A stretch of DNA of 46,489 nucleotides, taken from assembly GCA_030527885.1 (NCBI GenBank), contig JAUMZY010000015.1, forward strand, positions 1 to 46,489. The letters run 5' to 3'. Origin of the DNA: Corynebacterium sp. (GTDB lineage: Bacteria > Actinomycetota > Actinomycetes > Mycobacteriales > Mycobacteriaceae). Below, one piece after another: positions 26,044 to 35,093 of this stretch; position 1 is the first letter of the stretch, and every line of letters begins with the position of its first letter. The notes below the pieces were generated by a model. It was not told the origin of the DNA. It did no database searches and saw only the letters and a list, made by a program, of their open reading frames with translations. A program made the position numbers and the translations under genes.

Positions 26044-27255
26044 ATGAGCAGTAGACCGATGCACATGATGATCGCAGTGATCAGCGGTTTACTCATGGGA
26101 AGCGCCAGCATCCCCCTCCCACCACGCGCCACCGCCGAAGAACCCACAGCCCTATTCCAAGAATACGATCTAGCAACCAACTGCTACCACCAACCCACCA
26201 TCACCACGACCGCCACTGACGCCATAGCGGTGGGGTACGCCCTCAACACCACCGCGTGCCCAGAATTGCACCACCAATCAGCCCCGTTCTATCAGGTGCT
26301 TTCCACCAACAACGGCATCAGCTTCGCCGAACCAATATCCCGCACCACTGGGGCAACCATCGCCACCCGGCTGCATTACGGGCAGCACGCGGGCCGACTC
26401 GTGCGCGGCATCCCAGTCAGCGGGCCGCGGGGGAGTGCCTACACCGCCATCCTATTTTCCGACGACCACGGCAGCAGCTGGATTACGAGTAATTGGCGGG
26501 ACGCCCAATTAACAGACCTCAGCATCATTGAGCTTTCCGACGGCACCCTCATGGCCGACGGCGCCAGCCCCAACGGCACACGCCAAACCGCATATTCGTA
26601 CGACAGCGGCTTGAACTGGAGCACCCCAGTCACCGACACCACCACCCCCATTCCACACCGGGAGGGGGCAATGATTAGAGCGTATCCGCAAGCGCCACCG
26701 CAATCAGTACAGGCCAAAATCTTGGTGGCTACTGATACTGAAACTATTCGGGTCTCATGTGACGAAGGTCGAACCTGGCCCGTCGAAAAGCAATTAATGC
26801 GCAAATACATTCGCCACCCGCAGCTGGCGGCATTATCAAATGATCTCATTGGGCTGGCTTACGAAATTGACAATAACATCAGCTTTGCTCGCTTCAATCT
26901 GGCCTGGCTGGGGCGCACCTGCTTGACCGCAACCGCACCAATCACCGCCATCGCCGCCGGCAACACAGAAACCATTCCCATCACCGTCAGCAACTCGCTG
27001 GGGCGAAACCTAGTCGCAGAAAAACTAACCATCACCACGCCTAATGCCGACTGGAACGTAGGGAAACAACCACAGCTAACACTGCTGGCCGGCGGCGCAC
27101 AAACCATCAGAATCCCCGTGAAAGTGCCAGCGCAAACCGCGCCGGGCAACTATAAACTGTGGTTCTCTGTGCCGGATGGCGAAAGCACCGCCACGGGATA
27201 CATCACGATTAACGTCACAGCACCTGTAAGGCCCCTGACGGGGGTAGAAAAATAG
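26044..27255 (+). CDS. secreted sialidase-fold protein lacking the catalytic arginine motif
   Basis: 403 residues from ATG 26044. The signal peptide ends near Ala31. A six-bladed sialidase-like propeller follows, with three good Asp-boxes (SDDHGSSW, SYDSGLNW, SCDEGRTW) and a degenerate first one (STNNGISF). The C-terminal ~100 residues form a beta-sandwich of the NEW3 type (IAAGNTETIPITVSNSLGRN; VPAQTAPGNYKLWF). Active sialidases carry F/Y-R-I-P near the start; here it is Tyr48-His49-Gln50-Pro51. The Asp of the following DRR-type segment and the second Arg (after ELSDGTLM) are also absent. It probably binds glycan or is inert. C. diphtheriae carries a sialidase gene, nanH, and from memory it lies near secY, so this may be its diverged homologue. 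Confidence 0.7.
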   Translation: MSSRPMHMMIAVISGLLMGSASIPLPPRATAEEPTALFQEYDLATNCYHQPTITTTATDAIAVGYALNTTACPELHHQSAPFYQVLSTNNGISFAEPISRTTGATIATRLHYGQHAGRLVRGIPVSGPRGSAYTAILFSDDHGSSWITSNWRDAQLTDLSIIELSDGTLMADGASPNGTRQTAYSYDSGLNWSTPVTDTTTPIPHREGAMIRAYPQAPPQSVQAKILVATDTETIRVSCDEGRTWPVEKQLMRKYIRHPQLAALSNDLIGLAYEIDNNISFARFNLAWLGRTCLTATAPITAIAAGNTETIPITVSNSLGRNLVAEKLTITTPNADWNVGKQPQLTLLAGGAQTIRIPVKVPAQTAPGNYKLWFSVPDGESTATGYITINVTAPVRPLTGVEK

Positions 27256-27344
27256 TACCAATTGGTACACCTGTGCGTAAAACTGGGGAAAAATAAAAGA
27301 GTTTTGCGACACCGAATAGCGAAATTATGGTAATTCCAATTGAT

Positions 27345-27506
27345 TTATCCGGAATGATAGGGGGTGAATTGCCCCTGAATGGGGAACGTGATCAAACCGA
27401 CAATTATCACGGTCAGCGCAATAATTAATAGTGTTGCAATAAATAATACGAATTTTCCGGCGATTAAGGCTAGCCAGATCATTAAATTATTGCCTAGACT
27501 GACCAT
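27345..27506 (-). CDS. possible small membrane protein, 53 residues
   Basis: ATG 27506 to TAA 27345. The product is one long hydrophobic stretch (MIWLALIAGKFVLFIATLLI followed by IALTVIIVGLITF), enough for one or two helices. The frame stays open upstream for about 40 more codons without an ATG, so it may be the 3' remnant of a longer gene. No ribosome site is evident. Confidence 0.3.
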   Translation of the reverse strand: MVSLGNNLMIWLALIAGKFVLFIATLLIIALTVIIVGLITFPIQGQFTPYHSG

Positions 27507-27669
27507 GAAGGCAGATCCAACCAAATTGACGGAATCTTGCGAGTTGTCGGCGAGTTCTTCCGCTAAGTGTTGAGATTGCTGAGTACAATAAACCCGCGCG
27601 CAATGCCGTGTGAATGAAAATGTGAACGGACAGCATCATGCGTGACGTTGACCCCGATCACAACTAAAT

Positions 27670-27721
27670 AGCGGGATAGAAGTATAGAAACCTGCAATTT
27701 CTACACCACTATCCCACTGCT
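27670..27721. terminator. long imperfect hairpin
   Basis: AGCGGGATAG (27670-27679) pairs with CTATCCC-ACT-GCT (27709-27721), and TAGAAA/TTTCTA (27685-27703) forms an inner stem. There is no clear T-run. It could be a terminator remnant or a regulatory structure. Confidence 0.35.
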
Positions 27722-28254
27722 AAGCAGCACCCCTCACTTGTGTGAGTTTCAACAGTGCAGGCGACAAGCGAGGCGGAATCCAACATTGTTGGCTTCTTCT
27801 TGGATTCCGAACAAGCTTTTCGCTATATGCTGTTAAACAAGTATAAGGGTTGGGTGCTGTTTTTGTATCACTCTTGCGCGAGTAGCTCACCCCTAGGGTG
27901 GATCTTTCTTAAGCTGATTATTACAATTGCCCAAATGTAGGCTACAAACGCAATCACAATAGCTAATATTCCGGTTGCCTAAAATTGGGGGTAGCGGAGG
28001 GGTAGCAGCGTTCAAAGTTCCGCAGTCGGCGGGTCGAAAACTGTCAGCTTTGCGACGGTCCCCGCCGCCACATATCACTCTTGTTCGCTACCATTTTGGG
28101 CTGCCATATTAAGCCGCTGTTACCGTTGGGTCGCGGCGTTGGGTGCCGGCTTGGTGTCGCCAAGAACTTCAGCTAACCAAGACCAAGTTAAGCATGTTGT
28201 GCATCTAGCCTCCCAGTGTACCAAGAATGGAAAAACCGCTGCACCATGCAGGTC

Positions 28255-28273
28255 ACAGGTCAGGTAAACCTAA
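28255..28273 (+). promoter_or_regulatory. DtxR-like box upstream of secY
   Basis: ACAGGTCAGGTAAACCTAA matches 14 of 19 consensus positions, including the right half AACCTAA perfectly. It lies about 100 bases before the presumed secY -10 box. No iron-related gene is adjacent now. Confidence 0.4.
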
Positions 28274-28370
28274 GGCGAGTCGTTGCTTTGGTTATGGTTA
28301 AGGTTTTTCTTTTAATATTTTTTGGGGGAGTACCTCCATACCTGACTGTGATTTAATTTAACTCTAGTGG

Positions 28371-28376
28371 TAGAGT
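28371..28376 (+). promoter_or_regulatory. -10 box of secY
   Basis: TAGAGT fits TANANT. A start near 28383 would give a ~98-base leader containing a perfect hairpin with a GAAA tetraloop (CCCCACG 28401-28407, CGTGGGG 28412-28418). Confidence 0.45.
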
Positions 28377-28480
28377 AGCAAGGTCAGTCAGTCCATATCG
28401 CCCCACGGAAACGTGGGGGATCAACAAAACGCAAAATTTTCCTGCCAGCCTTGTGGCTGCGTGAGGAGCCAGGAGGCTAA

Positions 28481-29803
28481 GTGTCCGCCATTCTTCAGGC
28501 CTTTAAGGATGCGGATCTGCGCAAGAAGATTCTTATCTCTCTTGCCCTGATCATTTTGTACCGCATTGGTGCCCAGATACCTTCGCCAGGTGTTGATTAC
28601 GCGTCCATTTCAGAACGTCTTCATCAACTATCATCCGATACCCAAGGTGTCTATGCATTAATCAACCTGTTCTCTGGTGGCGCGTTACTGCAACTATCAG
28701 TCTTCGCTATTGGTGTGATGCCGTATATTACTGCCTCCATCATTGTGCAGCTGCTGACCGTAGTGATTCCCCGTTTTGAAGAACTCAAAAAAGAGGGGCA
28801 ATCTGGCCAAGCAAAAATGGACCAATACACCCGCTACCTAACCTTGGCGCTGGCGCTACTGCAATCCTCTGGCATTGTCGCACTTGCCGACCGCGAGCAA
28901 CTTCTAGGACAAGGAACCCGAGTGCTCAAAGAAGGCCATTCCCTGTTCGATTTAATCATTTTGGTGCTCGTCATGTCCGCCGGCGCGGTCCTCGTGATGT
29001 GGCTCGGCGAAATCATTACCGAACGTGGTGTGGGTAATGGCATGTCCCTGCTCATCTTCGCAGGCATCGCCACCCGTATCCCCGCCGACGGCGTGAGAAT
29101 CCTCACAGGCAGCGGCGGCCTCGTCTTCACCTTGGTACTGATCGCAGTGATTGTCCTGGTCATCGGTGTGGTATTCGTTGAACAAGGCCAACGCCGCATC
29201 CCCGTGCAGTACGCCAAGCGCATGGTGGGCCGCCGCCAATACGGTGGCTCCTCCACTTACCTGCCGCTGAAGGTGAACCAGGGTGGTGTGATCCCCGTGA
29301 TCTTTGCCTCCTCCCTCATCTACATGCCGGTGCTGATCACCCAAATCGTGAACTCTGGCTCCACAACTGTCCCGGATAACTGGTGGCAACGCAACGTCGT
29401 TCAATACCTACAAACCCCATCTTCATGGCAGTACATTGTGCTGTACTTCGTGTTGATCATCTTCTTCTCGTACTTCTATGTATCTGTGCAGTACGACCCT
29501 GCCGAACAAGCCGAAAACATGAAGAAATACGGCGGCTTCATCCCCGGCATTCGCCCTGGCCGCCCTACCGCAGAGTACCTCGGGTTTGTTATGAACCGTC
29601 TGCTTTTCGTGGGTGCACTCTACCTAGGCATCATTGCTATCTTGCCTAACATCATGTTGGACTTCGGGGTGTCAGCGCGGACTGGTTCCTCCACCCCATT
29701 CGGCGGCACCGCGATTCTGATTATGGTTTCGGTTGCTTTGACCACAGTCAAGCAAATCGAATCCCAACTCCTACAAAGTAACTACGAAGGACTCTTGAAG
29801 TAA
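28481..29803 (+). CDS. secY: preprotein translocase subunit SecY
   Basis: 440 residues with ten transmembrane helices, forming the protein-conducting channel of the Sec translocase with SecE and SecG. Family blocks include [55 protein letters not shown] and [12 protein letters not shown]. The start is GTG 28481, with a strong AGGAGG five bases upstream. adk follows after one base. It is normally next to rplO, but here it is separated from it by the TPR cluster and the sialidase-like gene. Confidence 0.97.
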   Translation: MSAILQAFKDADLRKKILISLALIILYRIGAQIPSPGVDYASISERLHQLSSDTQGVYALINLFSGGALLQLSVFAIGVMPYITASIIVQLLTVVIPRFEELKKEGQSGQAKMDQYTRYLTLALALLQSSGIVALADREQLLGQGTRVLKEGHSLFDLIILVLVMSAGAVLVMWLGEIITERGVGNGMSLLIFAGIATRIPADGVRILTGSGGLVFTLVLIAVIVLVIGVVFVEQGQRRIPVQYAKRMVGRRQYGGSSTYLPLKVNQGGVIPVIFASSLIYMPVLITQIVNSGSTTVPDNWWQRNVVQYLQTPSSWQYIVLYFVLIIFFSYFYVSVQYDPAEQAENMKKYGGFIPGIRPGRPTAEYLGFVMNRLLFVGALYLGIIAILPNIMLDFGVSARTGSSTPFGGTAILIMVSVALTTVKQIESQLLQSNYEGLLK

Positions 29804-29804
29804 C

Positions 29805-30350
29805 ATGCGACTCGTTCTGCTTGGCCCTCCTGGTGCCGGCAAAGGCACCCAAGCTGCCATCCTGTCTGAAAAACTCGACATTCCCCACATCTCTACAGGT
29901 GACCTCTTCCGCGCCAACATTGGCGAAGGCACCCCCCTCGGCGTAGAAGCAAAAAGCTACATCGACGCCGGCAAACTCGTGCCCACCGAAGTCACCGCCC
30001 GCATGGTCAAAGCCCGCCTGGAAGAAGCAGACGCCAGCAACGGCTTCCTGCTCGACGGCTTCCCCCGCACCGTGGAACAAGCCGAAATCCTCGATGGCTT
30101 CCTCACCGAGTTCGGCACCCAACTCGATGGTGTCGTGAACTTCCAAGTTTCCGAAGACGTCGTGGTGGAGCGCATGCTGGCCCGCGGTCGTGCTGACGAC
30201 AACGAAGACACCATTCGCACCCGCCTCCAGGTGTACCGGGACGAAACCGCCCCCTTGATCGACCACTATGGTGATCACATCATCACCATCCAGGCCGAAG
30301 GCACCGTGGAAGAGATTAATGCGCGTACGTTAGCTGCGTTGGGCAAATAA
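29805..30350 (+). CDS. adk: adenylate kinase
   Basis: 181 residues, the short form without the large zinc LID domain, as usual in actinobacteria. It interconverts ATP + AMP and 2 ADP. The P-loop [10 protein letters not shown] (7-16), the AMP-binding ISTGDLFR and the DGFPRT block are intact, and the LID is reduced to the [16 protein letters not shown] region. It starts one base after secY and is surely co-transcribed with it. Confidence 0.97.
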   Translation: MRLVLLGPPGAGKGTQAAILSEKLDIPHISTGDLFRANIGEGTPLGVEAKSYIDAGKLVPTEVTARMVKARLEEADASNGFLLDGFPRTVEQAEILDGFLTEFGTQLDGVVNFQVSEDVVVERMLARGRADDNEDTIRTRLQVYRDETAPLIDHYGDHIITIQAEGTVEEINARTLAALGK

Positions 30351-30358
30351 TCCAACCC

Positions 30359-30408
30359 AAACCACCAGCATCCATGCCAGATGGGCATGTGGTGCTGGTT
30401 TTTTTCTT
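30359..30408 (+). terminator. terminator after adk
   Basis: ACCAGCA...CATGCC pairs with GGGCATG...TGCTGGT around an AGAT loop and is followed by seven T residues. It separates adk from map, which are often joined in other actinobacteria. Confidence 0.8.
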
Positions 30409-30467
30409 CCCGGGAGGGGAGTTGGTTGGTAGTCTAAATGATTGACTAACAAACATACTGAAAGGGG

Positions 30468-31091
30468 ATGAGCTTTATGGCGAATAAACACTATGACTGG
30501 CGGTTTCGCAAACGGTCCGCACGCCTTGTGCTTGATACCGGCCGGCCAATCAGCGCCGTCGCCAAAGAAGTAGGCGTTAACCCAATGACCTTAAGCAGAT
30601 GGGTCAAAATCCAATACGAACTCGACAGCCGCGACAGCCAAGCCGCAGCCCGCGCCCAAAAAATCAAAGACCGCAGGTTAGCAAAGCAACAACGCAACGA
30701 AACCCTGGATAAAAACTTCCTCGCGGTCATGAAAAGCCAACTGCCAGAAAACGCCACCAAAAGCGACAAATTCGACCTCATGGAGAAAGAACGCGCCAAC
30801 TTCGACCTCAGTCGAATGGCCCGCCTCCTGGGCGTCACCAAAGGCGGCTTTTACAAACATATAGAAGAACCCCGCCGCCAAAACCGGATTCGCCAAAAGC
30901 GACTCAACGACAAACTGGACCTCTTCGTCCACCAAAGCTGGCTCGACTCCAACCAAACCTTCGGCGCCACCAGAATCACCGCACAATTGCTGCAACAATA
31001 TCACTGGGAGGTTAAGGTCAATGAGGTGCGTAGGTCCATGCACCGGCTTGGCATCCGGGGCAAAACCAACTCCTCGCATATACCCAAATAA
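30468..31091 (+). mobile_element. truncated IS3-family transposase ORF (OrfA plus OrfB N-terminus)
   Basis: 207 residues in one open frame. Residues 1-50 are a transposase helix-turn-helix (FRKRSARLVLDTG, VAKEVGVNPMTLSRWVK), and a charged coiled segment follows. From about 105, an OrfB start of the HTH_21 type is present (RMARLLGVTKGGFYKHI; TFGATRITAQLLQQYHWEV; RRSMHRLGIRGKT). The DDE catalytic domain is missing, and the frame stops at TAA 31091. In intact IS3 elements the two parts are in different frames, so the fusion into one frame without catalytic domain suggests either decay or retention as a DNA-binding protein. TAGTC/GACTA arms lie just upstream (~30431-30450). No terminal inverted repeats were found by eye. 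Confidence 0.7.
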
Positions 31092-31134
31092 CCGCAGTTA
31101 GCCTGCCCACCTCACCCACCCACGAAAGAAGACC

Positions 31135-31929
31135 ATGGTTTTTCGGAAATCCCGTAAAGTAATTGCCGCCAAAACTCCAGAGCAATTAGATGCAATGCAA
31201 GCCGCAGGGGAAATTGTTGGCAAAGCATTGCAAGCCGTCAAAGCCGCAGCCGCACCCGGCGTCACCACCCTCGAACTCGACGCCGTCGCTGAAGACACCA
31301 TCCGCAGCGCCGGCGCCATCCCCACATTCAAGGGGTACGAGGGCTTCCCGGCTTCCATCTGCGTATCCGTCAACACCGAAATTGTGCACGGGATTCCCAA
31401 CCAAAAAACCATACTGCAATCAGGCGATCTCGTATCCGTCGACTGCGGCGCCACCCTCAACGGCTGGGTTGGCGACTCCGCCTGGACCTTCGGCGTCGGC
31501 CCACTCAGCGCCGAAGCCCAGGCACTCAACGAAGCCACCGAATGGGTACTCGCCGAAGGCATGAAAGCCATGGTCCCCGGCAACCAACTGAGCGACGTCT
31601 CCCACGCCCTCGAACAAGCCACCCGCGCCGCCGAACAACAATGGGGCATCACCCTCAGCATCGTGGACGGCTACGGCGGGCACGGCATCGGCCGCGAAAT
31701 GCACGAACAACCCTGGCTCGCCAACGAAGGCAAACCCGGCCGCGGACCATACATTCAAGACGGCTCTGTCCTCGCCATCGAACCCATGCTCACACTCGGC
31801 ACGGTGCACTCGCTGGTGCTTGACGACGAATGGACGGTGGTCACCGAAGACGGTTCCCTCGCCGCTCACTGGGAACACACCGTAGCCGCCACGGACAAGG
31901 GGCCGCGCATCCTTACTGTACGGTATTGA
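31135..31929 (+). CDS. map: methionine aminopeptidase, type I
   Basis: 264 residues. It removes the initiator methionine from new proteins. The five metal ligands are visible: the Asp of VSVDCGA, the Asp of GWVGDSAW, the His of [11 protein letters not shown], the Glu of AIEPML and the Glu of [28 protein letters not shown] is the usual N-terminus. It starts 43 bases after the transposase-like ORF and is followed directly by a decayed copy of itself. Confidence 0.95.
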   Translation: MVFRKSRKVIAAKTPEQLDAMQAAGEIVGKALQAVKAAAAPGVTTLELDAVAEDTIRSAGAIPTFKGYEGFPASICVSVNTEIVHGIPNQKTILQSGDLVSVDCGATLNGWVGDSAWTFGVGPLSAEAQALNEATEWVLAEGMKAMVPGNQLSDVSHALEQATRAAEQQWGITLSIVDGYGGHGIGREMHEQPWLANEGKPGRGPYIQDGSVLAIEPMLTLGTVHSLVLDDEWTVVTEDGSLAAHWEHTVAATDKGPRILTVRY

Positions 31930-31931
31930 CC

Positions 31932-32725
31932 ATGATATTCCGCCGCCGAACTCACCGCTGCAGGCCAAAACCCCTGCGGAAATAGCCGCCATCTAGGCCG
32001 CCGGTGAGATCGCAGCTGCCGCACGCGATGCAGCGTGCGCAGCCGTGGCGCCGGGGGTATCTACCTTAGAACTTGCCGCAGTGGCTGAAGATATTATTCG
32101 TGCTGCCGGGGCGTTTCCCACGTTGTTAGGTCAGGAAATTTTGACGAAAATAAAGCTTTTCCCGGCCCGGTGGCTATCTCTATCAACGATGTGTCCATGT
32201 ATGGAATCCCCAGTGCGGACACCGTGGTGGCGGCTGGGGATGTGGTGTCCATCCATTGCGCTGTGACGCATCAGGGGTGGACAGCCGCTACGGCGGCGAC
32301 GGTAGGAGCGGGGGCGATGGTGGCTGCTGCTGAGCAGGTTGTTGCGGACATGATTTCAGTGATGATTCCTGGTAATTCTCTGGGTGATATTAATCGGGCT
32401 AGGCAGCAAGCGCTTGGTCAAGCTGAGTAACAATGGGGTATCCGCTTAGGCAATGTTGATGGTTTTGGCAATCACGAAATTGGGCGGGGCCTGTGGGAAT
32501 CGTCGCCAGGGTGGAGCAAACCAGATGCGTTTGTGTTGCAAGAAGGCACGGTGATGAGCGTGATGTCGCTGCTGACGGTGGGGGGATGGGGCGCCCGTTG
32601 CTTGGGAAAACAGCTGCACAATGGGGGTTTTATCTGGGAAGCCGGCGGCGCATTGGGAGTATACTGTTGCAGTTACCGCAACGGAGCCGCGTATCCTTAC
32701 ACCACGCTATAAAATAACGAAGTAA
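31932..32725 (+). pseudogene. decayed duplicate of map
   Basis: Homology to map can be followed from ATG 31932 (MIFRRR) to TAA 32723-32725 (EPRILTPRY end), but across at least three frames and with in-frame stops, such as TAG after AEIAAI near 31994 and TAA at 32428. Metal-ligand positions have changed: VSIHCAV replaces VSVDCGA, WTAATAAT replaces GWVGDSAW, and MSVMSLL replaces AIEPML. Blocks such as VAPGVSTLELAAVAEDIIRAAGAFPT and MIPGNSLGDI are still clear. Its G/T-rich codon use differs sharply from the intact C-rich copy. Confidence 0.85.
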
Positions 32726-32824
32726 TAACATTTATATTGCGGTTCTATTATTCCCGGCATTTCATGGCGTGTGTCACATTACCCCTTTGTCAAATTGTGA
32801 TCATTGGTTGTGAACTGGGGAAAC

Positions 32825-32834
32825 GTCGAAAAGC
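32825..32834 (+). repeat. intergenic GTCGAAAAGC word
   Basis: Exact copy 60 bases upstream of the L,D-transpeptidase -10 box, in the space after the map pseudogene. Confidence 0.6.
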
Positions 32835-32893
32835 GAAAATTTTTTACCCTAACTTGGGGCGGGGGTAGTCTCTATTTTTGCTGAAAATACCGC

Positions 32894-32899
32894 TATAGT
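32894..32899 (+). promoter_or_regulatory. -10 box, leaderless promoter of the L,D-transpeptidase gene
   Basis: TATAGT followed by 7 bases and ATG 32907. It has the same geometry as the TPR-gene promoters. No ribosome site precedes the ATG. Confidence 0.65.
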
Positions 32900-32906
32900 A
32901 TTCAAC

Positions 32907-33629
32907 ATGTCTTTTAAGTCACGTAATGCTCAGCCTTTTACGATAAAGCGTCGTATCAAAGGTTTCGCGGCTGCCATTGCCGCTTTCTCGGTATTGGCAT
33001 TAGGAAGCCCAGCTGTTGCCTCCGCACAAGCACCGGGCGTACCAAATCCCGCCGACATTACTAACCAGCTTCGCAATGATACCTGGAAGGCACGCAATGA
33101 TTTGCACAAGGAAGCAGAGAAGCTCGATCCTGATTCCGCGCAAAAAGCCAAAGATCTAGTCGACGGAGTGGCCAACGCGGTTGCTCCGGGCGTCGTTGAT
33201 GAGAAGAACAAGGAAGCTCAGGAAGCGCAAGCTCGGGAAGAAGCTGCTCGGCAGGCTCAGGCACGGGATAATTTCGATTACGGTTCCTGCCCGCCCACCG
33301 CAGCTGCCTGCGTGGATCTAACCAAGCAGCGCACCTGGTTGCAGAAGGACGGCAAGGTCTTCGGCGCAGCCCGGGACATGTCCTCCGGTGCCGTCGGCTG
33401 GGAAACCCCCAAGGGCACCCACCGGGTGGTGCGCAAGGTGAAGAACGAAGTTTCGCGCCCGTTCAATAACGCACCAATGCCGTACTCTGTGTACTTCACC
33501 AACAATGGCATTGCGTTCCATGAGGGCAACCCCAACCTGTGGTCTCATGGGTGCATCCACTTGCGCCACGATGATGCGGTTCAATACTTTAATGAACTCA
33601 AAGTCGGCGATGTGGTGTACGTCTACTAA
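32907..33629 (+). CDS. secreted L,D-transpeptidase (YkuD domain)
   Basis: 240 residues. The signal peptide is to about residue 41 (SPAVASAQA). A charged Glu/Ala/Gln-rich linker (~45-120) may form a coiled coil. The catalytic domain at ~125-240 has His205 in IAFHEG and the Ser-His-Gly-Cys-Ile-His motif at 213-218 with nucleophile Cys216. Such enzymes make 3-3 peptidoglycan cross-links, or attach proteins, outside the membrane. Unlike many mycobacterial Ldts it has no immunoglobulin-like domains and no lipobox, so it is probably released or held by the wall. Confidence 0.9.
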   Translation: MSFKSRNAQPFTIKRRIKGFAAAIAAFSVLALGSPAVASAQAPGVPNPADITNQLRNDTWKARNDLHKEAEKLDPDSAQKAKDLVDGVANAVAPGVVDEKNKEAQEAQAREEAARQAQARDNFDYGSCPPTAAACVDLTKQRTWLQKDGKVFGAARDMSSGAVGWETPKGTHRVVRKVKNEVSRPFNNAPMPYSVYFTNNGIAFHEGNPNLWSHGCIHLRHDDAVQYFNELKVGDVVYVY

Positions 33630-33645
33630 TCAGTAGGCAACCACT

Positions 33646-33677
33646 AAAAACCAAGCTTCCCTTCGGGGAGGTTTTTT
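33646..33677 (+). terminator. terminator after the L,D-transpeptidase gene
   Basis: AAACC and TTCCC pair with GGGGA and GGTTTTTT around a TTCG-type loop, ending in six T residues. Confidence 0.7.
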
Positions 33678-33692
33678 ACGTGACGGGGGCGC

Positions 33693-33702
33693 GTCGAAAA
33701 GC
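33693..33702 (+). repeat. intergenic GTCGAAAAGC word
   Basis: Exact copy immediately after the preceding terminator and about 200 bases before infA. Confidence 0.6.
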
Positions 33703-33900
33703 GAAAGAATGCATAATTGGGAAAGTGCCGCTACCATGAGGGCAGCGCCTGGAAGGGGAGTCGATGGATCGACACGAGGCGTAATTAGGCATTTTCGCAG
33801 GTTGTGTGTATTATTGTTGGATGGTGTAGAACACCTGTGTTTTCACCATGGTAGAAGTAAACTTCAAATCCAGCAGATACGCTGGGGAAATGCAGAGGAT

Positions 33901-34122
33901 ATGGCTAAAAAGGAAGGCGCCATTGAGGTTGAGGGTCGGATTGTCGAACCCTTGCCAAACGCGATGTTCCGTGTCGAACTTGATAATGGACACAAAGTTC
34001 TTGCGCACATCAGTGGCAAGATGCGCCAGCACTATATCCGTATCTTGCCTGAGGATCGGGTCGTGGTGGAGTTGTCTCCCTACGATCTAACCCGCGGCCG
34101 CATCGTTTACCGCTACAAATAA
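33901..34122 (+). CDS. infA: translation initiation factor IF-1
   Basis: 73 residues, the standard length. It binds the ribosomal A site during initiation. [20 protein letters not shown] and the OB-fold end [16 protein letters not shown] are typical. ATG 33901 has GCAGAGGAT upstream. The longer frame back to 33709 is not homologous. TATTAT at 33807-33812 is a possible -10 box. The leader of ~85 bases has GGTG/CACC arms. rpmJ, found after infA in many bacteria, is absent here. Confidence 0.96.
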   Translation: MAKKEGAIEVEGRIVEPLPNAMFRVELDNGHKVLAHISGKMRQHYIRILPEDRVVVELSPYDLTRGRIVYRYK

Positions 34123-34294
34123 TTTTCATCAGCCTTCATGCTTTACCAGCACTTTCGTGCTGGCCACGCCTTTGGTGACGGTGGCCAAAGCCTCGTGAAT
34201 CTTAACCCACGCTCCGGCATCCGCCCGGAAAAGTGTTAATTGGCGGGGATGAGCATGGAGAAAACCATCGTAACAACCGGAAAGGTACCGCCTA

Positions 34295-34663
34295 ATGGCA
34301 CGTCTTGCTGGTGTGGACCTCCCTCGCAATAAGCGCATGGAAGTCGCACTGACTTATATTTATGGCATCGGCCCAGCCCGATCCAAACAATTGCTCGCGG
34401 AGACCGGCATCTCCCCGGACCTGCGCACCGACAACCTCACTGATGAGCAAATCGCTTCATTGCGTGACGTTATTGAAGCAACCTGGAAGGTAGAAGGTGA
34501 CCTTCGCCGCCAGGTTCAGGCTGATATTCGTCGCAAGATTGAAATCGGTTGCTACCAGGGTCTGCGCCACCGGCGCGGCCTACCCGTTCGGGGCCAGCGC
34601 ACCAAGACCAACGCTCGTACGCGTAAGGGTCCGAAGAAGACCATCGCCGGAAAGAAGAAGTAA
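34295..34663 (+). CDS. rpsM: 30S ribosomal protein S13
   Basis: 122 residues. It sits in the head of the small subunit and contacts the tRNAs. [26 protein letters not shown] and the C-terminal [18 protein letters not shown] are diagnostic. GGAAAGG precedes ATG 34295. It is the first gene of the S13-S11-S4 group, with a 172-base gap from infA that holds no gene. Confidence 0.97.
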   Translation: MARLAGVDLPRNKRMEVALTYIYGIGPARSKQLLAETGISPDLRTDNLTDEQIASLRDVIEATWKVEGDLRRQVQADIRRKIEIGCYQGLRHRRGLPVRGQRTKTNARTRKGPKKTIAGKKK

Positions 34664-34666
34664 TTC

Positions 34667-35071
34667 ATGCCTCCAAAAGCACGCTCTAACGCACGCCGCA
34701 CTGGCCGTCGCGTTGTAAAAAAGAACGTGGCCGCTGGTCACGCTTACATCAAGTCCACTTTCAATAACACCATTGTGTCGATTACCGACCCCAATGGTGC
34801 CGTGATTTCTTGGGCATCCTCCGGCCACGTTGGCTTCAAGGGTTCCCGTAAGTCCACGCCGTTTGCTGCGCAATTGGCTGCCGAAAATGCTGCCCGCAAG
34901 GCAATGGATCATGGTATGAAGTCCGTGGAAGTATTTGTCAAAGGTCCCGGCTCTGGCCGTGAGACTGCTATCCGTTCGCTCCAGGCTGCGGGCCTTGAGG
35001 TCACCAAGATTTCTGACGTGACCCCACAGCCCTTCAATGGCTGCCGTCCGCCCAAGCGTCGTCGCGTTTAA
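34667..35071 (+). CDS. rpsK: 30S ribosomal protein S11
   Basis: 134 residues, part of the platform near the mRNA exit. Blocks [35 protein letters not shown] and [17 protein letters not shown] identify it. It begins three bases after rpsM. Confidence 0.97.
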   Translation: MPPKARSNARRTGRRVVKKNVAAGHAYIKSTFNNTIVSITDPNGAVISWASSGHVGFKGSRKSTPFAAQLAAENAARKAMDHGMKSVEVFVKGPGSGRETAIRSLQAAGLEVTKISDVTPQPFNGCRPPKRRRV

Positions 35072-35093
35072 GGAAAGGAAAAGGTAACTTACA

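Larger units (their letters stand above)
27256..28480. other. 1.2-kb gene-poor region before secY
   Basis: No convincing full gene on either strand. It contains a possible 53-residue membrane ORF on the minus strand (27345-27506) and, also on the minus strand, a short open frame ending at 27868 (FVAYIWAIVIISLRKIHPRG) that begins next to a stop codon. Both may be remnants of membrane-protein genes. Also present are a hairpin at 27670-27721, a DtxR-like box at 28255-28273 and the secY promoter and leader. Confidence 0.5.

Noticed and set aside
27379-27573. 64-residue plus-strand ORF
   Set aside because: No ribosome site and composition unlike a protein. The opposite strand has the more protein-like hydrophobic frame.
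34123-34294. rpmJ expected between infA and rpsM
   Set aside because: No short basic frame with the L36 cysteine pattern is present in any frame, so the gene is simply elsewhere in this genome.
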